Shown here one piece after another: positions 33,530 through 42,766 of a stretch of 64,000 nt of DNA. Source of the stretch: Jejuia pallidilutea (GTDB lineage: Bacteria; Bacteroidota; Bacteroidia; Flavobacteriales; Flavobacteriaceae); NCBI RefSeq assembly GCF_002973595.1, contig NZ_PVEO01000001.1, forward strand, positions 310,001 to 374,000, given 5' to 3'. Below the pieces are notes generated by a model. It saw only the letters and a program-made list of their open reading frames with translations. It did not search any database and was not told the origin of the DNA. Position numbers and translations under genes: made by a program. Position 1 is the first letter of the stretch. The number at the start of each line of letters is the position of its first letter.

Positions 33530-34480
33530 TTATTTTTTGAATTTTACTGTAGATTGTCGTTCTGTATTTATATGTAGTTGCGTTACATCTGGCCTAGAAT
33601 AATGCCCCACGACATCAAAATTTTGACGCTCCTCGTACACACGGTTAAAGTCTAATGTTTCAATAATTAAACCCGATGCTTCTATAACAGGAGCAACAAC
33701 CCATTCGCCATCTGGCCCTGCAATGCAGCTACCTCCGTTAGCTAAAACATCTGGTGCCTTTTCTAATATACTTTTTAAGTGCGGTGTATTGTTAGGAAAA
33801 TCGTTTTTTGTCATTAAACTAGAAACAGAAATTACATAACTTCTAGATTCCCTTGCAATAAATCGTGTAATATCTTTAGTGTTATGTTCGCTCCCTGGCC
33901 ATACAGCTATATGTAAATTTTCCCCTAAACCGTAGAGAGCTGCTCTAGGTAAAGGCATCCAATTTTCCCAACAGTTTAGGCCTCCTACTGTAAAGTCTTT
34001 CAATTTATGTACTTGCAAACCGTTACCATCTCCAGGAGCCCAAGTTAAACGCTCATCGTAAGTGGGCTGTAGTTTTCTATGTACCGATTTTACCTCTCCT
34101 GTAGCATCAATATAAACCAATGAGGCATAAATACTATGTCCGCCCCTATCTAAAGGACGCTCTATAATTCCTAGGTAAATTGCTATTTTATATTGTTTTG
34201 CCAATTTACAAACATCATTTAAATCGCCTTTTTCAATAGTAACAGACTGTTTTACATAATGCGCATGCAATTCTTTATTAATAGTTTTATTCCATTCGGC
34301 ACCTCCAGTTAAAGCCAACCAAAACGGATACCCAGGCACTAAGCCTTCTCCAAACACAATAAGTTCACAATTTTCTTTGGCAGCAGCAATAACAGATTGT
34401 TGTACCTTGTTTAGAGTTTCGGTTTTGTTTAACCACACTGGCGCAATTTGGGCCAATGCTACTTTTAGTAAGTTTTGCAT
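33530..34480 (-). CDS. Nitrilase
   Basis: The 316-residue enzyme has the full Glu-Lys-Cys triad of the nitrilase superfamily: FGEGLVPGYP (Glu45), HRKLQPT (Lys136) and GGLNCWENWMP (Cys170). The CWENxxP form is the signature of true nitrilases, which convert nitriles to acids and ammonia, rather than amidases. The physiological substrate is unknown; cyanide dihydratase-like or aliphatic nitrile activity are options. It abuts the UbiA-family gene with no gap, suggesting an operon with the mevalonate genes, although the metabolic link is unclear. Confidence 0.85.
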   Translation of the reverse strand: MQNLLKVALAQIAPVWLNKTETLNKVQQSVIAAAKENCELIVFGEGLVPGYPFWLALTGGAEWNKTINKELHAHYVKQSVTIEKGDLNDVCKLAKQYKIAIYLGIIERPLDRGGHSIYASLVYIDATGEVKSVHRKLQPTYDERLTWAPGDGNGLQVHKLKDFTVGGLNCWENWMPLPRAALYGLGENLHIAVWPGSEHNTKDITRFIARESRSYVISVSSLMTKNDFPNNTPHLKSILEKAPDVLANGGSCIAGPDGEWVVAPVIEASGLIIETLDFNRVYEERQNFDVVGHYSRPDVTQLHINTERQSTVKFKK

Positions 34481-35383
34481 TTAAATTCTATTTAAAATTA
34501 CATTAACATCAATTAGTAAAATGCTAACTACACCCGCAAGTATTATAAACTTTAAAATATTATGAAGTATTAAATACTGAATTTTAGTTGTAGACCGCCA
34601 TAACAATATTAAAAACAAGACTAACAAAAACAAACTTAAATAAAAGAAAAGGTACATATAACCTACTTCAAAACGAAACAACAATAAATACATAGGTATT
34701 AAGGTTGCAGCTGCTAATAGTGTTAGCATTATTTTAGACATTTTTTCACCGTAGGCTACCGGAATTGTGATGTAATTTTGAGCAATATCGCCTTTTATAT
34801 TTTCTAAGTCTTTGGTGAGTTCGCGCATTGATATCATTAAAAACAAAAATATAGCATGTACAAAAATTACTGCTTCGAAATTCTTGTAGTACATAAAAAT
34901 GGCAAAGAATGGCGTTATGGTTAAAACTGCTGAAGTTAAGTTACCTACAAAAGGTAATTTCTTTAGTTTATGCGAATAAAACCATATGCCAAAGATGTAA
35001 ATGGAGAAGAATACTACTGCTTTAAAAGACACGTAGCTCGCCATTATTACCGCCACAAAATTCAAAACAAAATAAAATGAAAGCTTTGTGTTTTGACTTA
35101 CTAATCTGTCTAACCTAGATTTTATAGGCCTGTTAATTAAATCTTTTTCAGAATCGTAAAAGCTATTGATAATATAACCTCCTGCAATGGTAGCTGCCGA
35201 TGCCAAAACTAACATTAATAAATTTAAGTCTAAAATAACTTCCTTTACTGGCTTGTCGTGAGCCAAAATGTATACTGCGGTAAGATATTGAGCTATTACA
35301 ATTACTAGAATATTATAGCCCCTAACAACAGAAAACATACTAAAAAATTTGAGTAGAATATGTTTCTGTTTTCTGGAAAGCAT
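34481..35383 (-). CDS. UbiA-family prenyltransferase
   Basis: The 300-residue membrane protein has about eight helices and two Asp-rich motifs for prenyl diphosphate: NSFYDSEKD (about 68-76) and RELTKDLEN (about 188-196). In this phylum such proteins are often annotated as geranylgeranylglycerol-phosphate geranylgeranyltransferases, but the acceptor cannot be read from the sequence. The mevalonate-pathway genes just upstream in the same direction would provide the prenyl donor. Confidence 0.82.
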   Translation of the reverse strand: MLSRKQKHILLKFFSMFSVVRGYNILVIVIAQYLTAVYILAHDKPVKEVILDLNLLMLVLASAATIAGGYIINSFYDSEKDLINRPIKSRLDRLVSQNTKLSFYFVLNFVAVIMASYVSFKAVVFFSIYIFGIWFYSHKLKKLPFVGNLTSAVLTITPFFAIFMYYKNFEAVIFVHAIFLFLMISMRELTKDLENIKGDIAQNYITIPVAYGEKMSKIMLTLLAAATLIPMYLLLFRFEVGYMYLFFYLSLFLLVLFLILLWRSTTKIQYLILHNILKFIILAGVVSILLIDVNVILNRI

Positions 35384-35439
35384 CTCTTAAAATTGATGAA
35401 ATCCTGAAAAGTTCAGGATACGGTAAAGGTAAAAAATGT

Positions 35440-36369
35440 TTAGAAGTTATAAACCACTTCTAATTTGTAACCTGATAGCGATTGTTTAGCCTTTTCTATA
35501 TCTTCAGTAAACCCTAAAATATAACCTCCACCGCCAGAGCCACAAAGCTTTAAGTAGTATTCGTTTGTATCAATACCTTTTTTCCAAAGTTCGTGAAACT
35601 GTTGCGGAATCATAGGCTTAAAGTGATTCAATACAATTTTTGATAACTGTTTAGTATTTCTGAATAAAGATTTTATGTCTCCTTTTAAAAAATCATCAAC
35701 ACAAGCATCTGTATGTTTTATAAATTGATTTTTAAGCATATTACGGAAACCTTCTTTTTTCATACTTTCCATAAACAAGGTTACCATTGGCGCGGTTTCC
35801 CCAATAATTCCAGAGTCTAATAAAAACACACCCCCTTTACCTTCGCTTTGTTGCGCAGGTATGCCAGTGGCTTCTATGTTATCTTTAGAATTTATAAGAA
35901 TTGGGATACTTAAATAACTGTTTAAAGGATCTAAACCAGAAGAACTACCATGAAAAAACGATTCCATTGCTGAGAAAATAGACTTTAGTTTTAATAATTT
36001 TTCTCTAGTTAGGTTTTCTAGTACTGTAATTTTGTCAAAGGCATATTTATCGTAAATAGCTGCTACTAAAGCACCACTACTGCCTACACCATAACCTTGT
36101 GGAATGGAGGAATCAAAATACATTCCAGAATTTACGTCTTCTAATAAACGGTCTATATCAAAACGCACAATACTGTCGTCAATACTTTGTATGTGTGTAG
36201 CGAATCTTTTTAAACTTTCATTGGATTTTATAGCAACTTCAGAAGGATTTTCATCTTTCTTTAAAGCACCATTATAAAAATTGTAAGGTATAGATAAACC
36301 TTTAGAGTCCTTGATGATGCCGTATTCACCAAAGAGCAAAATTTTAGAGTAAAAAAGAGGTCCCTTCAT
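35440..36369 (-). CDS. Mevalonate kinase-type GHMP kinase
   Basis: The 309-residue GHMP kinase has the ATP loop PQGYGVGSSGALVAA (about 90-104), an N-terminal KILLFGEYG motif (about 9-17), HGSSSGLDPLN (about 140-150) and a C-terminal CGSGGGGYILG motif. It should phosphorylate mevalonate; phosphomevalonate kinase is the alternative. It lies 69 bp after diphosphomevalonate decarboxylase in the same direction. A leader promoter with TATATTTG is at 36402-36409. Confidence 0.82.
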   Translation of the reverse strand: MKGPLFYSKILLFGEYGIIKDSKGLSIPYNFYNGALKKDENPSEVAIKSNESLKRFATHIQSIDDSIVRFDIDRLLEDVNSGMYFDSSIPQGYGVGSSGALVAAIYDKYAFDKITVLENLTREKLLKLKSIFSAMESFFHGSSSGLDPLNSYLSIPILINSKDNIEATGIPAQQSEGKGGVFLLDSGIIGETAPMVTLFMESMKKEGFRNMLKNQFIKHTDACVDDFLKGDIKSLFRNTKQLSKIVLNHFKPMIPQQFHELWKKGIDTNEYYLKLCGSGGGGYILGFTEDIEKAKQSLSGYKLEVVYNF

Positions 36370-36401
36370 AATAGTTGTTTTGCACGGGGTAATGTGTTTA
36401 A

Positions 36402-36409
36402 CAAATATA
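36402..36409 (-). promoter_or_regulatory. -7 promoter element upstream of the GHMP kinase gene
   Basis: Read leftward, TATATTTG matches the Bacteroidetes -7 consensus and lies about 33 bp before the start codon. No TTTG at the right distance was found, so it is tentative. Confidence 0.4.
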
Positions 36410-36438
36410 ATAATTTTTTAAACAAAATTATTATAACA

Positions 36439-37518
36439 TCATAATTTATTAGCTCCCAAGCCAATAACGTCGCAAATATACTGTCCATTTTGGCAATATG
36501 CAACTAATTCATTTTTAATGAATTCTAAAACAGATGCTCTTTCATTTTGCGGATACAACACATGCACATTGGCTCCTGCATCTAAAGTGAAACAAACTTT
36601 AGAACCTTTTTGTTTTCGGTAATTCCAAATTTTATTAATAATCTCTAACGTGTTTGGCTTCATAAGAATAAAATAAGGCATGCTGGTCATCATCATCGCA
36701 TGCAATGTTAAAGCTTCACTCTCCACTAAAGCAATAAATTGGTCTAAATCGCCATTTTTAAGTATTGAAACCATTTGGGAGAGGTTACTATTTGCTTGCT
36801 TAAAACGTTTTTGAGCAAAAGGATGCCCATGCATTAAATTATGCCCAACAGTGCTACTTACTTGTTTCTCGCCTTTATCAACAAGCAAGATAGTATCTTG
36901 ATAATTTTTGAAGTTTTGATGAACATCATAAGGATATTTTACACCGAAAAGGTCTGAACTGCCCTTAATTTCATCATGTGTTCCCCAAACCACTAAATCG
37001 CCTTCTAAACTCCTACATGCGCTGCCTGAACCTAATCTTGACAGGAAAGATGCTTTTTTAATAAAATCTTGTTCTGAAACATCTGTACTTAATTCCTTTT
37101 CAATACTCATTAAACACAAAGCCAGTGCACTCATACCCGAAGCAGAAGAAGCTATACCAGAACTGTGCGGAAATGTATTTGACGTTTCAATTTTAAAATG
37201 ATAGGCATTTAAAAATGGTAAATACACTTCAACACGCTTAAAAAATATTTCTATTTTTGGTTTAAAATCTTCTTTTTGCTCCCCATCCAGAAACACTTCA
37301 AAAGAAAAACCAGTATTAATTTCTTTTTTAGAAAAACTAACCGTAGTTGTGGTTTTACAATTGTTTAATGTGAAACTAATTGATGGGTTTTCAGGAATTT
37401 GATGTTCTTTTTTTCCCCAATATTTTACAAGCGCAATATTACTTGGTGATGCCCATGTGAAACTGCCACTATCAATTAAATTTGTGTAAGGCTTTGGGAT
37501 GAAATTTTCTTCTGTCAT
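36439..37518 (-). CDS. mvaD: Diphosphomevalonate decarboxylase
   Basis: The 359-residue GHMP-fold enzyme shows SNIALVKYWGKK (about 26-37), FPHSSGIASSASGMSALAL (about 115-133) and SRLGSGSACRSLEGD (about 160-174), all characteristic of this enzyme. It converts 5-diphosphomevalonate to isopentenyl diphosphate with ATP. Together with the GHMP kinase it shows that the organism uses the mevalonate route for isoprenoids. A TATCTTTG promoter element is 19 bp upstream. Confidence 0.9.
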   Translation of the reverse strand: MTEENFIPKPYTNLIDSGSFTWASPSNIALVKYWGKKEHQIPENPSISFTLNNCKTTTTVSFSKKEINTGFSFEVFLDGEQKEDFKPKIEIFFKRVEVYLPFLNAYHFKIETSNTFPHSSGIASSASGMSALALCLMSIEKELSTDVSEQDFIKKASFLSRLGSGSACRSLEGDLVVWGTHDEIKGSSDLFGVKYPYDVHQNFKNYQDTILLVDKGEKQVSSTVGHNLMHGHPFAQKRFKQANSNLSQMVSILKNGDLDQFIALVESEALTLHAMMMTSMPYFILMKPNTLEIINKIWNYRKQKGSKVCFTLDAGANVHVLYPQNERASVLEFIKNELVAYCQNGQYICDVIGLGANKL

Positions 37519-37536
37519 TTGCTATATTTCAGTTAA

Positions 37537-37544
37537 CAAAGATA
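37537..37544 (-). promoter_or_regulatory. -7 promoter element of diphosphomevalonate decarboxylase
   Basis: Read leftward, TATCTTTG fits the Bacteroidetes consensus and would give a leader of only about a dozen nucleotides before the ATG at 37518. Confidence 0.5.
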
Positions 37545-37738
37545 GTAAAAGACATCAATTATTAGAGCCTTTATCTAACTACAGAAAAGAAACCTTTACA
37601 ACCATTTTTTACAGATTCCGCTAATAAAGCAGTGTGGGTTCAACTAACAATTTTATGTGCATTAGTTTCTCAGACTTCTAAAAAATGTGTTTCAATAACT
37701 TTACTATACTTTTGTAATTTCTTGATGCAGTGTAGGCT

Positions 37739-38017
37739 TTAATTGGGACAATCATTATAAATTTGTTGTAATCCCATAGGCGTTTTTACTAGAATTGGCA
37801 CCTCAAATCCAAAATGGGATGCAATGGCATTATGAATTTTGTTTTTAATACTGCTCTTTTTTTCTTCTGAAGAATGAAAAACAACATTGTCACTTTGAAT
37901 GTAGGTTTGTACTTTTTTAAAGTCATGATTGTAAAGCAAATCCCTAAGTGCTGCCATGGGATTTTTGTTTTGCCCACCAACCTTTACGCCCCTTAAAAGC
38001 GCGATGTAGGTTTGTAT
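37739..38017 (-). pseudogene. Decayed, truncated DUF1697 gene
   Basis: The frame from 38017 reads TYIALLRGVKVGGQNKNPMA and continues with VQTYIQSDNVVFHSS, the well-known N-terminal half of DUF1697 proteins. The codon expected to be the ATG is ATA (38017-38015), with a stop five codons before it. The frame ends after 93 codons, while family members have about 180. Both the start and the C-terminal half are therefore missing. An ATG at 37957 could still give 72 residues but would lack the conserved opening. The gene lies directly downstream of a toxin-antitoxin pair. Confidence 0.75.
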
Positions 38018-38018
38018 G

Positions 38019-38282
38019 TTAAAAATCTTGATTTTGGTTTAGGATTCTTAAAACAATGATTTCGTTTCTAAAAACAGTGTAATGAATAGAATAATTAAAG
38101 TACTCTAAACTTACAATTCTAACTTTTTTGTACCGTACTTGAAATAATTCTGGCATAGACAAAATCCTTTTTAACTGTTTAATTAAATCATCCAAAAAAA
38201 GGCCTTCATTTTGTTGGAGTTTAAAATAACAAACCGCTCGGTGTAGTTCTAGATTTGCCTCGTTGGAGAATTTATAATTCAC
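38019..38282 (-). CDS. RelE/ParE-type toxin
   Basis: The 87-residue product has the RelE/ParE order: an N-terminal helical hairpin (NYKFSNEANLELHRAVCYF), a middle RYKKVRIVSLEYF strand and a C-terminal YTVFRNEIIVLRILNQ strand. Such toxins cleave ribosome-bound mRNA or poison gyrase; which applies cannot be told. It overlaps the antitoxin gene by 11 bp in the usual antitoxin-first order. Confidence 0.78.
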   Translation of the reverse strand: MNYKFSNEANLELHRAVCYFKLQQNEGLFLDDLIKQLKRILSMPELFQVRYKKVRIVSLEYFNYSIHYTVFRNEIIVLRILNQNQDF

Positions 38283-38523
38283 GTCCGTACTTTTTTAACA
38301 CATCCGAAAACGGTATCGTTTTTAGTGTTCCGTTTTCCATTCTATCTATCATATCATCCATCATTTTCTTATATTCCTCCGAAGGTTCAGAATAGCGCAA
38401 CGCCATATCTTCCAAGGTGTATTCAATATAATTTTTTAAGGAACGCTTTTGAAGTTTTGCTTGTTTTTCTAAAATCGCGATGGCTTTGTCATCAAGCTCT
38501 ACTAATTTTTTTGTTTTTCCCAT
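38272..38523 (-). CDS. Antitoxin of the RelE/ParE module
   Basis: The 83-residue product has a ribbon-helix-helix-like N-terminal part (LVELDDKAIAILEKQAKLQ, then KNYIEYTLEDMA) and a charged C-terminal tail that likely wraps the toxin. It sits immediately upstream of the toxin gene with an 11-bp overlap. It probably autorepresses at the AT-rich sites at 38531-38577. Confidence 0.75.
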   Translation of the reverse strand: MGKTKKLVELDDKAIAILEKQAKLQKRSLKNYIEYTLEDMALRYSEPSEEYKKMMDDMIDRMENGTLKTIPFSDVLKKYGREL

Positions 38524-38530
38524 TGCATGT

Positions 38531-38577
38531 GTGTTTTATATATTAAATATATAAAAAATATATTAAACCTATATAAA
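38531..38577. promoter_or_regulatory. AT-rich palindromic region upstream of the toxin-antitoxin genes
   Basis: Repeated TATATATTAA-type half-sites in both orientations cover this stretch just before the antitoxin start. They are good candidates for an autoregulatory operator, though the very low complexity limits certainty. Confidence 0.4.
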
Positions 38578-38670
38578 ATAGTTATATCTCTTTTACTAAA
38601 CTTTGATGATAATTAGGTAATTCTGTTATGGGCACTCATTAATCATAGCAATGTATGACTAGTCGTTTTT

Positions 38671-39072
38671 TTATTTTCGATTTCTAAGCTCCTGTCGTCT
38701 CATGGGCATGGTATCTATCAGGTTTAAAAACACATCGGGTTTTTCTACAGTGTTAGATTTATACTTTTCGCCACCATCTAGCCCTATTAATACAATACTA
38801 AAGCCTTGTTTTGTAGTATCTGTTTTAAACATCTTTGGTGTGTTTTTCCAATCATAAAACATACAGGTGTCTGCAATACATTTGTAAAGCACAATTTTTC
38901 TATCTATTAGCTTTTGTTGTTCCTTGTTTAACAATAGATACTGGGATTCAGCTCGTTCACGATTTTTTTCATCGGCATTTACAACCAAGATTCTATCTTT
39001 CCACTGGTGCGATTCTAAGTCTTGGGACCACATAGCATTTGAAAAAAGAATAATTAATATTAAATATTTCAT
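38671..39072 (-). CDS. Exported DUF4174 protein
   Basis: The 133-residue product has a signal peptide (about 1-16, NAMWSQ). A thioredoxin-like fold pattern of the DUF4174 family follows: WKDRILVVNAD near 23-33, KIVLYKCIADTC near 59-70, and FSIVLIGLDGGEKYKS near 91-106, ending in MPMRRQELRNR. No catalytic Cys pair is evident. Function unknown. It starts 2 bp after the end of the HI0933-type gene. Confidence 0.75.
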   Translation of the reverse strand: MKYLILIILFSNAMWSQDLESHQWKDRILVVNADEKNRERAESQYLLLNKEQQKLIDRKIVLYKCIADTCMFYDWKNTPKMFKTDTTKQGFSIVLIGLDGGEKYKSNTVEKPDVFLNLIDTMPMRRQELRNRK

Positions 39073-39074
39073 AT

Positions 39075-40292
39075 TTATTGGGAATTTACAATGGCTTTAG
39101 CAGCAATATAAGCGCCTGTCCACGCATTTTGAAAATTAAAACCTCCCGTAACCGCATCAATATTTAACACTTCACCAGCAAAATACAGGTTTTTTATATA
39201 CTTGCTCTCGAAGGTTTTAAAATTAACCTCTTTAAGGTTTACGCCACCAGCGGTTACAAACTCTTCTTTAAACGTACTTTTGCCGTTAACCGAAAAAATA
39301 GCTTGGGTCAATTGGCTTGCTAAAGCTTCTAGTTGCATTTTATTTACATCTGCCCATCGTGTTTGTTCATCCATATAAGATGCCAAGACTAATTTATGCC
39401 ATAATCGTTTTGGCACATCAAATTGTGTAGATTTGAATACCGCTTTTTTAGCGAGATCCTGTTTTAATGCCTTTAATGCTTCCAAACAATCTTCAACAGA
39501 TTGCTTGATAAAATTTACCTCTATTTGAAATTTATACTCTCGTTTTGCCAGTTCTAAAGCACCATAAGCCGAAAGTTTTAAAATTGAAGGCGCACTCAAA
39601 CCCCAATGGGTAATTAGCAATGGGCCTTCGCTCCACAAGTTTGTATTTAATACTTTTATTTCTACATTTTTGGCTACCACTCCAGGGATGTCTTTTATAC
39701 GTTCGTCTGTGATATTAAACGTAAATAACGATGGGACAGGTTGTGATATGGTATGTCCTAAATTTTCAAGTAAATTCCAAATTTTAGGATTGCTTCCCGT
39801 GGCCACCAACACTTTCTTAGATGAAAACCTACCTTGTGAAGTTTCAATTTGAAACCTATCATTTTCGTTTGAAATAGACTTTACCGAATGACTATAAAAC
39901 ACCTCAACCTGATGTTTTTCGGCTTCATTTAAAAAACAATCAATTATGGTTTGAGATGAATTGCTAACTGGAAACATTCTGCCATCTTCTTCTATCTTTA
40001 AGGGTACACCACGTTTTTCGAACCATGCTATGGTATCGCCAGTCATAAACTGATGAAAAGGCCCTAATAATTCTTTTTCACCTCGCGGATAATTTTGCAC
40101 TAATTCTTGGGGAATAAATTCTGCATGGGTTACATTACAACGCCCACCTCCGGAGACTTTTACTTTAGATAAGCCCTCCTTTCCGCGTTCTAAAATGGCA
40201 ACTTTTAAGCTAGGATTTTGTGCTGCAATATTTATGGCGGCAAAAAAACCTGCAGCTCCACCTCCAATAATTATGACATCCTTTTGCATCAT
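39075..40292 (-). CDS. HI0933/YhiN-type flavoprotein
   Basis: The 405-residue protein has the FAD-binding IIIGGGAAGFFAAINIA (about 6-22), the family-specific KVSGGGRCNVTH (about 45-56), and a C-terminal AGGVNLKEV and GEVLNIDAVTGGFNFQNAWTGAYIAA region split over about 350-400. Reaction is unknown; it is a conserved NAD(P)/FAD oxidoreductase family. It overlaps the glycerophosphodiesterase gene by 4 bp. Confidence 0.87.
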   Translation of the reverse strand: MMQKDVIIIGGGAAGFFAAINIAAQNPSLKVAILERGKEGLSKVKVSGGGRCNVTHAEFIPQELVQNYPRGEKELLGPFHQFMTGDTIAWFEKRGVPLKIEEDGRMFPVSNSSQTIIDCFLNEAEKHQVEVFYSHSVKSISNENDRFQIETSQGRFSSKKVLVATGSNPKIWNLLENLGHTISQPVPSLFTFNITDERIKDIPGVVAKNVEIKVLNTNLWSEGPLLITHWGLSAPSILKLSAYGALELAKREYKFQIEVNFIKQSVEDCLEALKALKQDLAKKAVFKSTQFDVPKRLWHKLVLASYMDEQTRWADVNKMQLEALASQLTQAIFSVNGKSTFKEEFVTAGGVNLKEVNFKTFESKYIKNLYFAGEVLNIDAVTGGFNFQNAWTGAYIAAKAIVNSQ

Positions 40293-40963
40293 ATCCTATC
40301 TGGATAATCTGATATAATAGCATCTACCCCATAAGATTGAATTCTAGCTAAGGGTTTTAAATTATTTACAGTAAAAGCAAAAACTTTGTAGTTTTCCTTT
40401 AAGGCTTCAACAATTTCGGCAGTTAACATGGTGTAGTTTACATATATTGAAACTGCTTTTATGGTTTTAGCAAATGCTACAACCTTATCTAAATTGTTTT
40501 CTGTTATAACGCCCAAAGGAATATCTTTATTAATCTGAAATACTGTTTCTAGGAGTTCCTCTTGGAAACTCGACACAATAAAGTTATGGTATTCCCAACC
40601 TTTTTTATCTACATAAAACTTTATAATTCTAGCGGCTTCCTTGGCAGTGTCTTGTCCTTTTAATTCAATATTTAAAAGGCATTTATTATCTACCAAGGTT
40701 AGCACTTGTGATAATGTGGGAATTTCAAAACTGCCTCTTGTTTTAAATTTTTGCAATTCTTTATAGGTAAATTTTGAGATTTCACCACTACCATTAGTCA
40801 TTCTGTCTAAAGTAAAATCATGAAAAACAACCAACTCTCCTGAAGCGCACCTGTGCACATCTATTTCTATGCCATCAACACCTAAATCTAAAGCCTTTTG
40901 AATAGATGCCAATGTGTTTTCTGCAACGTGTCCTTTTGCGCCTCTATGTCCAATTTTTAACAT
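40289..40963 (-). CDS. Glycerophosphodiester phosphodiesterase
   Basis: The 224-residue enzyme shows the GDPD signature: IGHRGAKGHVAENT (4-17), DGIEIDVHR (30-38) with metal-binding Glu33 and Asp35, and VVFHD (45-49). It hydrolyses deacylated phospholipids to glycerol-3-phosphate and an alcohol. No signal peptide is present, so it is cytoplasmic. It overlaps the flavoprotein gene by 4 bp and follows the thioesterase gene by 6 bp. Confidence 0.88.
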   Translation of the reverse strand: MLKIGHRGAKGHVAENTLASIQKALDLGVDGIEIDVHRCASGELVVFHDFTLDRMTNGSGEISKFTYKELQKFKTRGSFEIPTLSQVLTLVDNKCLLNIELKGQDTAKEAARIIKFYVDKKGWEYHNFIVSSFQEELLETVFQINKDIPLGVITENNLDKVVAFAKTIKAVSIYVNYTMLTAEIVEALKENYKVFAFTVNNLKPLARIQSYGVDAIISDYPDRI

Positions 40964-40969
40964 ACTTTT

Positions 40970-41836
40970 TTATTTTTTTATGGGACGTATTAAACCTTCT
41001 TGTGCTACAGTAGCAACTAGTACTCCTTCTCTTGTAAAAATATTTCCTCTGGCAAAACCTCTTGCACCTGAAGTACTTGGAGACTCCATAGCGTATAACA
41101 ACCAATCTGAAAAATCAAAATCTCTAAAATACCACATAGAATGATCTAAACTTGCCGTTTGTGTATTTCCCCAGTGTGCTTTACTCGCATGGGGATTAAG
41201 AGTGGCCGTTAAAATATTATAATCTGAAATATAGGTTAATATTTGTTGTTTTGTAGCTAAATCTAAACCTTTAACATCACCTTTTAACTTAAACCAAACC
41301 TCATGGGTTGGCGGTAAATTTTTTGGTTGTAAAGGGTTTGCGAATGCAGTTGGTTTAAACTCAACAGGCCTTTTAATTTCTAAAAAAGATTTTAAGGTTT
41401 TAGGCAATGCATCACTAAATTCTGTTCGCATATCCGTCCAACTTAGCAATTCTTCGGGCTGCTTAATGCCTTTTTTCATTTGTATTTGGTGCTCGTAACC
41501 GTCTTCTTGTTTATGAAACGAGGCCGATAAAATAAAAATTCTGGTATCGTTTTGGTGTGCTGTTACCCGCCTTACAGAAAAACTACCACCGTCCCGCACA
41601 TTACTTACGTTATAGGTAATAGGGCACTCTAAATCTCCTGCTTCTAAAAAATAAGCGTGCATAGAGTGTAAAACCCTGTTATTCTTTATGGTTCTGCTCG
41701 CTGCATTTAAAGCTTGCGCCAAAACCTGCCCTCCAAATACCATAGGGCTACCAACGGTTTTACTTACGCCATTAAATGCACTATCATTTACTTTATCTAA
41801 AACTAAAAGGTTTAATAAATCATCAACCGTAGTCAT
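40970..41836 (-). CDS. tesB: Acyl-CoA thioesterase II (TesB-like)
   Basis: The 288-residue protein is a double hot-dog thioesterase, with VFGGQVLAQALNAA (about 33-46), HSMHAYFLEAGD (about 57-68) and a second-domain SLDHSMWYFRDFD (about 229-241). It cleaves acyl-CoA to free acid and CoA. It is the first gene of a leftward lipid-related run with the phosphodiesterase. Confidence 0.88.
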   Translation of the reverse strand: MTTVDDLLNLLVLDKVNDSAFNGVSKTVGSPMVFGGQVLAQALNAASRTIKNNRVLHSMHAYFLEAGDLECPITYNVSNVRDGGSFSVRRVTAHQNDTRIFILSASFHKQEDGYEHQIQMKKGIKQPEELLSWTDMRTEFSDALPKTLKSFLEIKRPVEFKPTAFANPLQPKNLPPTHEVWFKLKGDVKGLDLATKQQILTYISDYNILTATLNPHASKAHWGNTQTASLDHSMWYFRDFDFSDWLLYAMESPSTSGARGFARGNIFTREGVLVATVAQEGLIRPIKK

Positions 41837-41968
41837 AAGTCTTTTTAAATTTAAGCATAAAACTATTAAATAAAACAGGGCTTTTACGCATCTTTTATAA
41901 ATAGTTTAAGATTTTTAATTTTTAAATGCCTACCGAAGTTGTTATTTTGGTTAAAAACCAATAGCAAC

Positions 41969-42766
41969 ATGTATTATTTTCAAAAATTACTGCTCCTTAC
42001 ATTCTTATTAACTTCATGCCATTCTGGAAAATTAAATGTTATCGCAGATTTACCAATGCGGTTAAAAGAAGCCTCTGCTATTGAAACCGTAGTAAATTCT
42101 GAGCTACTATGGACTATAGAGGATGCTGGTAACAAAAATAATATCTATGGTATGGATTTAAAAGGGAACTTGATAAAGAATATAGATATTAGCAATTCTA
42201 GCAATATAGACTGGGAAGATTTAACTTCTGATACCAAAGGAAATCTATACATTGGTGATTTTGGGAATAATAGTAAAAACAGGGACGACTTTACCATTTA
42301 CAAAGTTTCTAATTTAGAGCATGATGAAGTAACTGCAGAACGTATTAACTTTACACTGCCCAAAAAGGTAAAATCTGAAGATTTTGAAGCCTTCTTCATT
42401 TTAAACAACCACTTTTATATTTTTAGTAAAGAAAATAAGTCTACAAAACTTTTTAAGGTACCTAACCAAATAGGAAAACATACAGCTGCTTTTGTTTCTG
42501 AATTTAAAATGAAAGGAAAACATACTAAAATTACATCTGCCGATGTAAGCGATGATGGAAAAACTGTTGTATTGCTAAATCATGAAAGGCTTTGGAAAAT
42601 TACAGATTTTAAGGGTGATACTTTTTTTAAAGGCAACATTGAGGCTTTAGAATTTGAACACGATTCGCAAAAAGAAGGTATTTGCTTTAAAAATAACAAC
42701 ATGGTTTATATTACAGATGAAAAAGATAAAAGTGAAGGCGGCAACCTTTATACCTTTAACATTTAA
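41969..42766 (+). CDS. Lipoprotein with beta-propeller-like repeats
   Basis: From the ATG at 41969 the product has 265 residues with a lipobox LLTSC (Cys17). A TTG at 41939 would add ten residues ahead of the signal peptide and was not used. The mature part has recurring WTIEDAGNKNNIYGMDLKG- and GNLYIGDFGNN-like blades, as in SdiA-regulated or esterase-like propeller proteins. Function not recognised. It converges on the DUF2254 gene with a 4-bp overlap. Confidence 0.7.
   Translation: MYYFQKLLLLTFLLTSCHSGKLNVIADLPMRLKEASAIETVVNSELLWTIEDAGNKNNIYGMDLKGNLIKNIDISNSSNIDWEDLTSDTKGNLYIGDFGNNSKNRDDFTIYKVSNLEHDEVTAERINFTLPKKVKSEDFEAFFILNNHFYIFSKENKSTKLFKVPNQIGKHTAAFVSEFKMKGKHTKITSADVSDDGKTVVLLNHERLWKITDFKGDTFFKGNIEALEFEHDSQKEGICFKNNNMVYITDEKDKSEGGNLYTFNI

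Noticed and set aside
36407-36434. 11-bp inverted repeat considered as a terminator after diphosphomevalonate decarboxylase
   Set aside because: Both arms contain only A and T, no GC pair holds the stem, and such repeats are expected by chance in this base composition.
37789-37980. Leftward 63-codon frame overlapping the DUF1697 remnant
   Set aside because: It is an alternative frame of the remnant; the conserved residues lie in the frame from 38017.
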